Notes: generated from the sequence alone by a model not told the origin. A DNA stretch of 64,000 nucleotides from Streptomyces sp. TSRI0281 (GCF_001905125.1 NZ_LWLE01000034.1:124001-188000), one strand, 5' to 3'. Shown: positions 52,697-62,023, counted from the stretch's first letter. Numbers and translations: made by a program.

Positions 52697-54132
52697 TCAG
52701 GGGCTCTCCGGGATCAGTGGTGCGGCCAGGTGGTCGTGGGTCGCGTCCGGGTCCGTCAGGCGGTTCAGGCGGGCCGGTACGTCGAATCCGACCAGGAGCA
52801 CCACGATCACCGTGCCCGCGAAGGTCAGTACCGCCAGTGCCAGGCCGAGGTCCATCCCGGAGGCGAGATGGGCGCCGAGGACCGGTGCGACGGCTCCGCC
52901 CAGTGCGCCCACGTGGTACGTGAATCCGAGTGCCGCGCCCCGGCTCTCGTTGGGGAAGTGGCCGCCGATGTAGCGGGGCAGGAGGCCCGAGATGCCGAAG
53001 CTGGTGGGCTGGAGCACGAAGAGCAGGAGGCCGAGCAGCAGCAGGTTGTCCCGCACCGCGAAGACCGGGCAGACGAAGGCCAGTGAGGCCAGCAGCGTCA
53101 GCGCGTACGCTTTTCTGGCGCCGATCCGGTCGCCGAGGAATCCCGCCGCCCAGCAGCCGGCCATGGTGCCGAATCCCGCGAAGTAGAGGACATCGGTGAC
53201 CTGGTCGGTGGTGTAGCCCAGTTCCGTCTTCAGATACGTGGGCAGCAGTGCCTGGATCGGCCAGGAGTACAGGAACGCGAAGAACAGGGTCACGATCATC
53301 GACAGATAGAGCAGCCGGCCCCGCTTGCCCCCGAGTTGCACGGCGAACGCGGCGAGCGTGAGCCCCGCCACCACCGACAGCACCGGCACCATTCCGGCGC
53401 CGCCCGGGGTGAAGACCAGGAAGAGCGAGACGGTCGCGACGACGATGAGGGCCGTGTTGACCGCGGCCCGGACGCGCGTCACGAAGAGCGGGCGGAAAGG
53501 ATGGGGCTTCGCGCCCTTGTCCGCGACCGACTCCGCCCACTCCTCGGCCTCGGGCAGCGCCCGCCGCATCCACAGGGCGACGGCGATGGGTATCAGGCCG
53601 AGGTAGAACATCCAGCGCCGGCCGAGCGAGGGCACGACCCAGTCGTAGACCTGCGCGGCGAGCACCGAACCCACGGAGAAGCCGGAGATCAGGAAGCCGC
53701 TGGCCCGGCTGCGGACCCTGGGGGCCAGCTCTCCATGACGTACGTGGCGCTGGCGTTGTACTCCCCGGCCATGCCGATGGCGAGGCGGGCGGCGAAGAGG
53801 CTGTGGTAGTTCCAGGCGAAGCCGCAGGAGAAGGTGCCCAGCGAGTACAGCAGGATGCTCAGCACCATGGAGAGCTTGCGGCCGTACCGGTCGCCGACGG
53901 CGCCCAGCACGGCGCCGCCCAGCCAGCGCGTGATGAACGCGCCCGAGATCAGGCTCGCCGCCTGCACCGTGCTCAGGCCGAACTCGTCGCTGATCTCGGT
54001 GAGTACGAGAGTGATCAGCACGAAGCCGAAACCGTCGAGGACATAGCCGATCCAGGCGGCGAAGAAGGACTTCCACTGGGTACGGCTCACCTCGCGGTAC
54101 CAGGGGAGCGCGGGGGGCGTTGTGGTCGGCAC
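52697..54132 (-). pseudogene. Sialate-type MFS transporter (NanT-like), frameshifted
   Basis: ATG 54132 opens a good MFS N-terminus (SRTQWKSFFAAWIGYVLDGF, FITRWLGGAVLGAVGDRYGR, GMAGEYNASATYVMESW). At a run of five G (53720-53724, C on the coding strand) the frame is lost. The other frame continues RVRSRASGFLISGFSVGSVL and runs through six more helices to the stop at 52697. One more C would restore a ~479-residue transporter of the sialate:H+ symporter type. Either a true pseudogene or a homopolymer sequencing error. Neighbouring lyase, kinase, regulator and sialidase genes support sialic acid as substrate. Confidence 0.8.
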
Positions 54133-54187
54133 GGTGCCTCCAGGGCGCGGGACGGCGCTCGCCGTTGAACAGCCGCCCCGCGTGGTG

Positions 54188-54510
54188 CGGGAGGGTCGGG
54201 ACGGTGGTGCCCGCCCAGCCCCGGATGGAGTCGGTGGCGCTGGTGACCATGCCGGTACGGGGATCGACGACCCCGGCGGCGTCGATCCCGAGCGCCGTGG
54301 CGGTCCGGTCCGGGTCGACCTCGGCGGCGGCCGCCGCGAGCGCGTCGAGCACGGCGGCGGAGCCGTCCCCGGCCGGGGTGGGCCGGGTGCGCCGGGCCAG
54401 TACGGTGCCGTCGGCGCCGAGGAGGGCGGCGTCGATCTTCGTACCGCCGAGGTCGAGGCCGATCAGGACGGCTCCGGTGCCTTCGGGGCCGCCGGGCAGG
54501 GGCCGGTGTT
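54188..54510 (-). pseudogene. ROK-family sugar kinase (ManNAc kinase-like), N-terminal third only
   Basis: The ROK phosphate motif GLDLGGTKIDAALLGADG and the following GIDAAGVVDPRTGMVTSATD stretch are clear, but similarity stops near residue 105 (RGWAGTTVPTLP), and the remaining ~190 residues with the ATP site and zinc-binding Cys residues are missing. The start is unclear, at the 3' end of the lyase gene. It lies between the lyase and the transporter, where an N-acetylmannosamine kinase would be expected; a deletion joined its front to the transporter leader. Confidence 0.75.
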
Positions 54511-55469
54511 CAACGGACCGGCGGCAGGCCGGCGGCGCGCAGCCGCCGCGCGACCAGGACGAGCGACTCGGCGGACAGCGGAATCTGCGGGAACGCGGTG
54601 TCCCCGCACTCGATGACGCCGAGCAGCCGCAGTGCCGCCTTGAACGAGCCGAGCGCCGAGGAACTGCGCCCCATGTCGGCCTCCGGGCCGGCATCGACCA
54701 TGGCGAACAGGCCGATCAGCCGCTCCTGTTCCTTCGCGGCCCGCTCCCAGTCGCCCGCCCGCGCGGCGTCGTAGAGCCGTACGAATCCGGCCGGGTCCAC
54801 ATTGCCGATGCCCGGCACGACCCCGTCCACGCCGGCCAGCAGGGCCGCGTCCACGGTCAGTTCGGACCCGGTCAGCACGCTGAACAGCGGCGCCGGGCCC
54901 TGTGCGCGGCCCTCCCGGCCGCCCAGCTCGACGAGCAGCCGGCGCAGCCCGCCCTCGTCGCCGCTGCTGTCCTTGAGACCGGCCAGCGTGCCGTCCTCCG
55001 CCAGTTCGCGTACGAGCGCGGCGGAGAGCTTGGAGTGCACGGCGACCGGGATGTCGTACGCGAACAGCGGCAGGTCCACGGTGTCCCGCAGCCGCCGGAA
55101 GTGCCCGGCGATCTCCCTGTCGTGGGTGCGGGTGTAGAACGGCGCGGTCGCCACGAGCGCGTCCGCGCCCAGGCCCTTCGCGGACTTCGCGTGATCCACG
55201 ACCCGCGCGGTCGTGGTGTCGATGACTCCGGCCAGCACCGGAACCCGGCCGTCGGCCGCATTGACCACGGTCTCCAGGACCGTGGCCCGCTGCTCGTCGG
55301 TCAGATAGGCGACCTCACTGGTCGAGCCGAGCGCGAACAGCCCGTGCACGCCCCCGCCGATCAGATGCTCCACGAGCCGCCCGAGCGACGCGGTGTCGAC
55401 CTCCCCGCCGGAGTCGAGAGGAGTGCAGACCGGCGGGACGACGCCACACAACGGTGCGGTCAGAGACAT
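54510..55469 (-). CDS. DapA-superfamily lyase, probably N-acetylneuraminate lyase-like
   Basis: 319 residues from ATG 55469. The TIM-barrel aldolase motifs are intact: GVVPPVCTPLD, the substrate carboxylate loop GSTSEVAYLT, Tyr in FAYDIPVAV, and Schiff-base Lys in LAGLKDSSGD. The superfamily contains dihydrodipicolinate synthase and sialic acid aldolase. The context (ROK kinase, sialate MFS, sialidase, FadR-type regulator) favours N-acetylneuraminate lyase. It is divergent from the regulator at 55643. Confidence 0.82.
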   Translation of the reverse strand: MSLTAPLCGVVPPVCTPLDSGGEVDTASLGRLVEHLIGGGVHGLFALGSTSEVAYLTDEQRATVLETVVNAADGRVPVLAGVIDTTTARVVDHAKSAKGLGADALVATAPFYTRTHDREIAGHFRRLRDTVDLPLFAYDIPVAVHSKLSAALVRELAEDGTLAGLKDSSGDEGGLRRLLVELGGREGRAQGPAPLFSVLTGSELTVDAALLAGVDGVVPGIGNVDPAGFVRLYDAARAGDWERAAKEQERLIGLFAMVDAGPEADMGRSSSALGSFKAALRLLGVIECGDTAFPQIPLSAESLVLVARRLRAAGLPPVR

Positions 55470-55483
55470 GGTGAGGACTCCAG

Positions 55484-55517
55484 CTTGGTTGGTACGCCGA
55501 CTTGGTCGGTACGCCGA
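55484..55517. promoter_or_regulatory. 17-bp tandem repeat and possible operator in the nan intergenic region
   Basis: CTTGGTTGGTACGCCGA (55484-55500) is followed directly by the same unit with one change (55501-55517), 15 bp before the lyase start. Further right, GTAAG (55562-55566) and CTTAC (55582-55586) enclose two ATGTC motifs. These are candidate sites for the divergent FadR-type regulator; no consensus match is claimed. Confidence 0.45.
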
Positions 55518-55642
55518 TCCGATCCGTGGCCCGAGGTGGCTGCCGGATCAAGACACAAGACGTAAGATGTCCTATGTCTGACTTACCTTAAACAGATGCT
55601 CCTGCGACCGGTCAAGGGGCAATCGCACCTCAGGAGGACGTT

Positions 55643-56437
55643 GTGGCCCGCCCCACCACGGCCCAGTACATCGAGCGTCGGATCAAGGAACTGATCCTGG
55701 AACGCAGACTCGCCCCCGGTGACGCGCTGCCCACCGAGGGTGAGTTGATGGATCTCTTCGGTGTCGGCCGGGTGTCGGTGCGCGAGGCCCTCAAGTCGCT
55801 CCAGGCCATGAACGTGATCGAGATCCGGCGAGGCTTCGGTACGTTCGTCGGCTCGCTCTCGCTGGAGCCCTTCGCCGAAGGGCTCGCCTTCCGCGCCGCC
55901 GTCCGCTACCGGCAGGGCGAGCCGGGTCTCCTGGAGCTGATGAAGGTGCGGGAGGCGCTGGAGACCGGCCTGGTCGGTGCGGTCGCCGCCGGCATCCCCG
56001 ACGAGGACCTCGATGTCCTGCACGCCCTCGTGGCCGAGATGGAGATCGAGGGCCGCGACGGCCGGGTGGCACGTTCCACCGACCGTGCCTTCCATCTCGC
56101 GCTCTATGCCTCGCTCGACAACCACCTGCTCAGCGAGGTGCTGGACGCGTTCTGGGCCGCCATGGACCGGGTACGGGAGGATCTCGACGACGGCCACCAG
56201 GACCCCGGGGTCACCTGTGCCCAGCACCGCGAGATCGTCGAAGCGGTCGCGGCGGCCGACGGGGAGCGCGCGGTGCGCGCCATGCGCACCCACTTCGACG
56301 GCATCCGCAACCGTCTGGAACCCGTCCCGCAGGCGGGGACGCGGCGCGGGGCGAAACCCGCACCGGCCCCCGCACCGGCCCCCGCACCCGCACCGGCCCC
56401 CGACCCTGATGCCCATCCTGTGACGCCCAGCCCCTGA
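55643..56437 (+). CDS. FadR-subfamily GntR regulator
   Basis: 264 residues from GTG 55643 behind AGGAGG. The winged helix is complete: YIERRIKELILERRLAPGDA, LPTEGELMDLFGVGRVSVRE and IEIRRGFGTFVGS. The FCD ligand domain follows (MKVREALETGLVGAVAAGIP, DRAFHLALYASLDNHLLSEV, HREIVEAVAAADGERAVRAM) with the metal-binding Asp/His set. The C-terminus is a Pro/Ala repeat tail (PAPAPAPAP) of about 30 residues. It probably represses the sialic acid genes, released by a sialate or ManNAc derivative. Confidence 0.88.
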   Translation: MARPTTAQYIERRIKELILERRLAPGDALPTEGELMDLFGVGRVSVREALKSLQAMNVIEIRRGFGTFVGSLSLEPFAEGLAFRAAVRYRQGEPGLLELMKVREALETGLVGAVAAGIPDEDLDVLHALVAEMEIEGRDGRVARSTDRAFHLALYASLDNHLLSEVLDAFWAAMDRVREDLDDGHQDPGVTCAQHREIVEAVAAADGERAVRAMRTHFDGIRNRLEPVPQAGTRRGAKPAPAPAPAPAPAPAPDPDAHPVTPSP

Positions 56438-56458
56438 CGCCCGGCGTACCGCCGTGGG

Positions 56459-57263
56459 TTACGGGGTGACGGTCACCGTCGCGCTGCCCGAGGCCCGCTT
56501 GTCGTTCGCCCGGTAGGTGGCGGTGAGCCTGACGCTTCCCGAAGCACCCGCGGTGACCGTGACGGGGATCTTGATGTGGGCACCCTGGCCCGGGTTGAGC
56601 GCCGGGATGGTGGCCCGGCCCGCCGTCCATCCACTGGGCACCGCGAGATCGATCGTGCCCGCGTCACGGCGCACATCCATCCTGTTGACCACACGGACGG
56701 TCATCTCCGTGCTCGTGCCCGCCTTCAGCGTGGCGGGCGGGGTGATCGTGATGTCGGCGCAGGTGCCGCCCAGCCACTTCAGGTCGAACGACGCGTACGT
56801 GATGTGCTGGTAGTCGGCGCGCTTGTAGAGCACTCCGACGCGTCCGCCGGGCAGCTTGGTGAGCGTCGAGCAGGCTGCGGCGCCCGCGTCGAGGACCTTG
56901 CTGATCGGCCAGGTCCTCCCGTTGTCGCAGGACATCTTCACGGTGAGGTTGCGCCGCGCCGACGCGTCGTCGGTGTTGCTGAACAGCAGCCATGACGACT
57001 GGGGGTCGGAGGACGGCGCGTCGGGGGCGTAGCGGATGACCGAGGCGTTGTTCGCGGGGTCGGTCAGACCGGTGTCCTGGGTGAACGGGGTGTAGTTGAC
57101 GCCGCCGTCGGTGGAGTACGCGATCGTGCGGTACGGCTTCGACCGGTTGTTGAGCATGATCCTGCCGTCGGACAGCTCGACGGTTTTGTTCTCGTCTCCG
57201 CCGGGGCCGACCGGGTTGCCCATCTTCCAGGTCGCGCCGTGGTCGTCGCTGTAGGCGCTGACC
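56459..57263 (-). pseudogene. Sialidase (BNR repeat), C-terminal part with NEW3-like domain
   Basis: About 268 codons remain. Two Asp-boxes are visible (YSDDHGATW near the joint, and SCDNGRTW), between them ENKTVELSDGRIMLNNRSKP and PQSSWLLFSNTDD, then LTKLPGGRVGVLYKRADYQH, and a final beta domain of the NPCBM-associated NEW3 type (STEMTVRVVNRMD, GWTAGRATIPALNPGQGAH). The signal peptide and first catalytic blades, with the Arg triad, are gone. At about 57263 the gene runs straight into a lyase fragment of the opposite strand. It would not make an active secreted enzyme. Confidence 0.8.
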
Positions 57264-57690
57264 GCAGGACGAGGTCATCAAGGTGATCACCGGCGCGGCG
57301 GCGGGCCAAGTGCCCGTCATCGTCGGAGCCATCGAGACGACCACCAACCGGGCCATCGAGCGGGCCGACGCGGCGGCCGGATTCGGCGCCGACGCGGTGG
57401 TCGCCACCGCCCCCTTCTGCACCCGCACCCACGGCAGCGAGATCGACCGCCACTTCCGGGACATCGCGGCTGCGGTCGACCTGCCGCTGCTCGCGTACGA
57501 CGTGCCGGTCTGCGTCCACAGCATGCTCGACCCGGAACTTCTGCTGCCGCTCGCCGCCGACGGGGTGATCGCCGGGGTGAAGGACTCCGGCGGCGACAAC
57601 GGCTCGTTCCGCCGCCTGGCCATCGGTGCCCGCGAGCTGCCGGGCTTCTCCCTGCTCACCGGCCATGAACTGGTGGTCGACGTGATGATG
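57264..57690 (+). pseudogene. Second DapA/NanA-like lyase, internal fragment
   Basis: About 142 codons read DEVIKVITGAAAGQVPVIVG, FGADAVVATAPFCTRTHGSE, LLAYDVPVCVHSMLDPELLL and IAGVKDSGGDNGS with the Schiff-base Lys, then GHELVVDVMM. It lacks the first ~75 and last ~100 residues of the family. It is clearly related to the intact lyase 2 kb away but not identical. Both ends are recombination joints: one with the sialidase fragment, the other with unrelated G-rich DNA. Confidence 0.8.
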
Positions 57691-57720
57691 CCTGAAGCGT
57701 GCGGGCCTGGACGCCTGACC

Positions 57721-57785
57721 CATCGCGGGCGGGGCGGGACGGGACGGGGCAGGGGAGGGGAGGGGAGGGGAGGGAAGTGGAAGGC
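57721..57785 (+). repeat. G-run repeat with quadruplex potential
   Basis: Beginning GGGCGGGGCGGGACGGGACG, then GGGGAGGGGAGGGGAGGG: more than eight runs of three or four G within 60 bp on the + strand. It lies between the lyase fragment and the ligase gene. Confidence 0.7.
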
Positions 57786-58048
57786 GTAACGGAAGTCGGG
57801 CCGAGGGCCGCCGGGGGCGCGAAGGACTCCCTTGACGGGGCAGAAAGGCGGGCATAGCGTCGCCGGGTTACTGAGCAAGCGCTTGGAGAGGTCGTCCGTG
57901 CCGCACACCGACCCGCTGCCCGTCCCGGATCCCGCCGCCCGGCCCACCGGCCCGGCACCCGGCCCCGCGCCCGCCCCATCGCCCCCCGCGCTCACCCCGC
58001 CCGACCCCGCCGCCACCGCCCGTATCGAAGCCTCCCTCACCGCCCCCG

Positions 58049-59701
58049 GTGCCCCCTTTCGCCGTCGTGCGCGCCGAGCACGGGCCGCTGGTCTACGTGG
58101 ACGGGCCGCGCACGCTACGGGAGTTCGTGGAGACCACCTGGGCCTACGGCGACCGGCCGTTCCTGATCGCGGGGGAGCGCAGCTACTCGTACGCCGAGTT
58201 CTTCGCCGCCTCCTGCGCCCTGGCGCGGCGGCTCAGCGACACCTACGGGCTGCGCCCCGGGGACCGGGCCGTCGTCGCGATGCGCAATCACCCCGAGTGG
58301 CAGATCGCGTTCTGGGCGGTGCAGCTGGCCGGTCTGGTCGCGGTGCCGCTCAACGCCTGGTGGACCGAGGACGAGTTCGCGTACGCCCTCGCCGACTGCG
58401 AGCCGAGTGTGCTCCTGGTCGACGGGGAGCGGCTGCCCCGGGTGGCGGGCTGGGCGGAGAGGACCGGGGCGCGTGTCGTGCTCTTCCACGGGGAGGCGTA
58501 CGCCGGGAGCGGTGCCGAGGCACGTGTCGAGCGGTACGAGGACTTCCCCGCGCCCGATCCGCTGGCCGCGCCGCCCGAGGTGGAGATCCGGCCCGAGGAC
58601 GACGCCACGATCATCTACACCTCCGGCACCACCGGGCGCCCCAAGGGTGCCGTCGCCACTCATCTCGCCCAGGCGGGGGCGGCCCTCAATCCGCGCTTTC
58701 ACGCCGCGGCCTCGGCGCTGGGGCGCGGGCTCATCCCCGGGACGGGGCCCTCGCCGGTCACCCTGATGACGTTCCCGTTCTTCCACGTCGCCGCGTTCAC
58801 CGGTTTCTACGCGGCGATGGCGGCGGGCGGCGCCCTCGTGCTGATGCGCAAGTGGGATGTGGACGAGGCGCTCCGGCTGATCCGCGCGCACCGTGTCACG
58901 CACTACGCCGGAGTACCGGCCACCGCCCTCCAGCTCCTCGCCGCCGCCGAGGCGACGGGCGACGGTCTGGAGAGCCTGGCGATGCTCAACACCGGTGGCG
59001 CCGCCGCCCCGCCCGACCTGGTCGCCCGGCTCACCGCCCGGTACGGCGAGCGGATCGAGCCCCGCAACGGCTACGGCCTCACCGAGACCAGCGGCGGGGT
59101 CCTGGCGAACTTCGGCGCCGACTACCGCGCCCACCCCGGCAGCGTCGGCCGCCCGACCCCGACCACCGAGGTACGGATCGCGGGACCGTCGGGCGGGGCG
59201 CTGCCCGAGGGCGAGGTCGGTGAGCTGTGGCTGCGCGGTCAGGCGCTGGTACGGGGTTACTGGCGCGACGAGGAGGCGACGGCCGCGGCGTTCACCGGCG
59301 GCTGGTTCCGTACCGGCGACCTGGCCGTGCTGCGTGACGGGCGGGTCGCGGTCGTCGACCGGATCAAGGACATGGTGATCAGAGGCGGCGAGAACGTGTA
59401 CTGCGTCGAGGTCGAGGCCGCGCTGCACGACCACCCCGATGTCGAGGACGCGGCGGTGCTCGGTGTGGAGCACCCGGTGCTGGGGGAGGAGGTCGCGGCC
59501 GTCGTCCGGTTGCGCGCCGGTGCCACGGTCACGGCGGACGGGCTGCGGGAGTTCGTCGGGCGGGGCCTGGCCGCGTTCAAGGTGCCGGCCCATGTGCTGT
59601 TCACCGATGAGCCGCTGCCCCGCAACGCGACCGGCAAGATCCTCAAGCGGGAGCTGCGCGGCGCGGTCCGCGACCTGGTGGCGGGCGCGGAGCCGGAGTA
59701 A
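58049..59701 (+). CDS. AMP-dependent acyl-CoA synthetase/ligase, apparent 5' frameshift
   Basis: 550 residues from GTG 58049. The adenylation domain is complete: ATP loop IIYTSGTTGRPKGA, aromatic motif NGYGLTETSGG, GWFRTGDLAV, the hinge VVDRIKDMVIRGGENVY and the C-terminal Lys in NATGKILKRELRG. It activates a carboxylic acid, probably a fatty or aromatic acid, to the CoA ester. In another frame, GTG 57898 starts a Pro-rich leader ending IEASLTAPGAPF, the usual start of this family. One T too many near 58057 separates the two parts, so the gene may begin at 57898 and be frameshifted, or 58049 may be a shortened start. Confidence 0.8.
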   Translation: MPPFAVVRAEHGPLVYVDGPRTLREFVETTWAYGDRPFLIAGERSYSYAEFFAASCALARRLSDTYGLRPGDRAVVAMRNHPEWQIAFWAVQLAGLVAVPLNAWWTEDEFAYALADCEPSVLLVDGERLPRVAGWAERTGARVVLFHGEAYAGSGAEARVERYEDFPAPDPLAAPPEVEIRPEDDATIIYTSGTTGRPKGAVATHLAQAGAALNPRFHAAASALGRGLIPGTGPSPVTLMTFPFFHVAAFTGFYAAMAAGGALVLMRKWDVDEALRLIRAHRVTHYAGVPATALQLLAAAEATGDGLESLAMLNTGGAAAPPDLVARLTARYGERIEPRNGYGLTETSGGVLANFGADYRAHPGSVGRPTPTTEVRIAGPSGGALPEGEVGELWLRGQALVRGYWRDEEATAAAFTGGWFRTGDLAVLRDGRVAVVDRIKDMVIRGGENVYCVEVEAALHDHPDVEDAAVLGVEHPVLGEEVAAVVRLRAGATVTADGLREFVGRGLAAFKVPAHVLFTDEPLPRNATGKILKRELRGAVRDLVAGAEPE

Positions 59702-59707
59702 CCGTAG

Positions 59708-59833
59708 ATGCGGAAGAAACCGAAGGTGCGGGAGAAACAGAAGGTGCGGGAGAAACAGAAGGTGCGGAAGGCGGCCCGTAAGGCGCAGAAGGCCCAGAAG
59801 GCGCACAGGGCGCCGGGGGTCAGGGGCGGGTGA
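59708..59833 (+). CDS. Lys/Arg-rich repeat micropeptide (uncertain)
   Basis: 41 codons from ATG 59708, 6 bp after the ligase stop. It encodes VREKQKVREKQKVRKAARKA followed by QKAQKAHRAPG, highly basic, from an 18-bp tandem repeat (AAGGTGCGGGAGAAACAG). It overlaps the 3' end of the convergent metalloprotease gene by 14 bp. It could be a real basic peptide or merely a repeat in frame. Confidence 0.3.
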   Translation: MRKKPKVREKQKVREKQKVRKAARKAQKAQKAHRAPGVRGG

Positions 59834-61097
59834 TCCGTATCCGGTAGTTGCCCGCCGAGTCCTCGTCGAGCACGGATATGCGTATGCCGTTGGACCGGTC
59901 GGTGAACGTCTCACCGGGCCGGAACGGCGCGTCGGACAGCTCGGCGTGCACATTGGGCCGCCGGGTGCAGCCCCCGCTGTCCTTGGTGCTGTCCGCGATG
60001 GAGACCGGTCCCTGGCCGGTGTCCACGTCGGAGCTGACCTTGTAGATCAGGACGCCGGGCCGGCAGACCGCCTCGTCGTTGCCCGCGGGCGTCCGTACCT
60101 CCACCGCGTAGCCGGACTGGGCGCCCAGCGGCACGAAGGCGAGTTTGGGGCCGCCCGCGGTGGCCAGTGGGCCGAGAATGTGGTCGCTGGTGCCGGGCCC
60201 GGACGCACAGCTGATCTGGCTGTTGTCGAGCCAGCCGAGCTTCCACTTGTGCCAGCCAAGGAAGTCGTTGTTGGCCCCCCAGTCCTCGGACATGATGTCC
60301 CAGTGCCCGACGGAGCCGCCGCCCTCCATGGTGTAGAGGTCGGGCAGCCCGAAGACATGGCCGTTCTCGTGCGGCAGGACGCGGTACCCCGTCTCGGCGT
60401 ACGACCCGGAGCCGTCGTCCTGGCGGCTGTAGACGAACGAGGTGTTGGCGAGCGGGACACCGTCCGCGTACGGGGCGTCGTCGTTGCCGGAGAACGTCAC
60501 CGACAGCACGGTGTCCAGCGCCGAGGGGCCGGCGTTCGGGGTGACCAGCACGTTGACCAGGTCGTACGCGGAGAAGTCCACCTTCGGGTCGGCGGTCGCG
60601 ACGAGGTCCTTGACGAGCTTGCGGTAGCCCGGTTCGTACGGTGAGCCGCGCTCTATCCCGTACTCCGAGAACGGCAGCGGCATCCTCAGCCAGGTCTTCG
60701 CCGGGGCTTCGGGATGGTAGTCGAGCCGGCCGTAGGAGCTGGTCCGGAACCAGTCCGAGGTCTGCGGGAAGAACTCCGCGAACCGGTCAGCCGCCGGTTC
60801 GGTCCCCGGCGCGTCCGGGAAGTCGATCATCAGGGTGAGGGCCCTCACCCGGCCGGTGGAGCGGGCGTAACCGGGTGGGGTCGGCATGCCCTCCGACATC
60901 TGTACGCCCATGGTGGCCGGGATGCGGCAGGGGCCGTGGCCGGCCTCCTGCGCGGCGGCCACCGGGCCCGCCGAGGCGCGGCTGGGGACGGGCAGGGTGG
61001 AGCTGGCCGTGGCCATGGCCGCGATGACCAGGGCGGTCGCTCCGGCGAGTGCGGCGGGGCGACGGTGTCTGCGTATCCGGTGGCGGGGCTGCTGCAT
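59820..61097 (-). CDS. Secreted M6-family (immune inhibitor A-like) metalloprotease
   Basis: 425 residues from ATG 61097; upstream in-frame sequence shows no signal. A twin-basic N-terminus and hydrophobic core (RIRRHRRPAALAGATALVIA) precede the mature part. The M6 domain has VRALTLMIDFPDAPGTEPAA, WFRTSSYGRLDYHPE, the zinc site LPHENGHVFGLPD (His243, Glu244, His247) and the Met-turn-like GHWDIMSEDWG. The C-terminal beta region ends NGIRISVLDEDSAGNYRIRI. It is an extracellular protease. It is divergent from a TetR gene at 61361. Confidence 0.87.
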   Translation of the reverse strand: MQQPRHRIRRHRRPAALAGATALVIAAMATASSTLPVPSRASAGPVAAAQEAGHGPCRIPATMGVQMSEGMPTPPGYARSTGRVRALTLMIDFPDAPGTEPAADRFAEFFPQTSDWFRTSSYGRLDYHPEAPAKTWLRMPLPFSEYGIERGSPYEPGYRKLVKDLVATADPKVDFSAYDLVNVLVTPNAGPSALDTVLSVTFSGNDDAPYADGVPLANTSFVYSRQDDGSGSYAETGYRVLPHENGHVFGLPDLYTMEGGGSVGHWDIMSEDWGANNDFLGWHKWKLGWLDNSQISCASGPGTSDHILGPLATAGGPKLAFVPLGAQSGYAVEVRTPAGNDEAVCRPGVLIYKVSSDVDTGQGPVSIADSTKDSGGCTRRPNVHAELSDAPFRPGETFTDRSNGIRISVLDEDSAGNYRIRITRP

Positions 61098-61360
61098 TTC
61101 AGGCGCCTTCGGGTCCGCGGCAGCCGGCCGACCCCTGGCTGCGCTCTGGCGATCAGCCTCTGCCGGGCCGTGCGGCGCCGCTCGCTGGGTGCCGCCGATC
61201 GGAGGTATTTCCCGACCGAAGGGTGTGGCGCAGGTCATATCGGTGCGGGAAATAACCGGGGAGCACCTCCCCGTTTGCATCTGTGTCCCCATGAAGCGGG
61301 GAAACGGTCCCCGGTTACGCCGAGGGGTCGTCCGGATACCCAGAGGGAAGGGCCGCAGTC

Positions 61361-62023
61361 GTGCAGACCGTCGACGGGACCACCGCATCGGCAGCCCGGC
61401 GCCGTACGCCCCGTCCGCGGGCCGACGCGCTGCGCAACCGGGAGCGGATCGTGACGGCCGCACGCGAGATGTTCGTCGAGTTCGGGCCGGATGTGCCGCT
61501 CGACGATGTCGCGCGCCGGGCCGGAGTCGGCAATGCCACGCTCTACCGGAACTTCCCCGACCGGGCGGCACTGACCCATGAGGTCGTCCTCGCGGTCACC
61601 TCCCGGACCACGGACCGGGCCGAGGAGGCCGTCGCGGCGGAATCCGACCCGTTCGCCGCGCTCAGCCGCTTCGTGCACGCCGCCGCGGACGAACGGATCG
61701 GCGCCCTGTGCCCGATGCTCTCCGGCGTCTTCGACAAGGACCACCCCGAACTGCTCGCCGAGCGCCGGCGCCTCGAAGAGGCCGTCGAAGGGCTCGTGCG
61801 GCGCGCCATGTCCGCGGGGCGGCTGCGTACCGACATCGCCGTCGGTGACGTACTCGTCGCCCTCTCCCAGCTCACCCGGCCACTGCCCGGCATCGCCTGC
61901 CCGGACATCGACCGGTTCACCCACCGCCATCTGCAACTGTTCCTGGACGGCCTGGAAGCCCCGGCCCGCTCGGAGCTGCCCGGATCGGCGGCGACCTTGG
62001 AGGACCTGCGGCGTCGCTCCTGA
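61361..62023 (+). CDS. TetR-family regulator
   Basis: 220 residues from GTG 61361. The HTH is RIVTAAREMFVEFGPDVPLD followed by DVARRAGVGNATLYRNFPDR (residues ~28-70); the ligand domain includes FDKDHPELLAERRRLEEAVE and a C-terminal helix pair. It precedes an MFS drug exporter by 295 bp on the same strand and probably represses it. The gap carries repeated CACG/ACGT-rich motifs but no long inverted repeat that I can assign. Confidence 0.88.
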   Translation: MQTVDGTTASAARRRTPRPRADALRNRERIVTAAREMFVEFGPDVPLDDVARRAGVGNATLYRNFPDRAALTHEVVLAVTSRTTDRAEEAVAAESDPFAALSRFVHAAADERIGALCPMLSGVFDKDHPELLAERRRLEEAVEGLVRRAMSAGRLRTDIAVGDVLVALSQLTRPLPGIACPDIDRFTHRHLQLFLDGLEAPARSELPGSAATLEDLRRRS

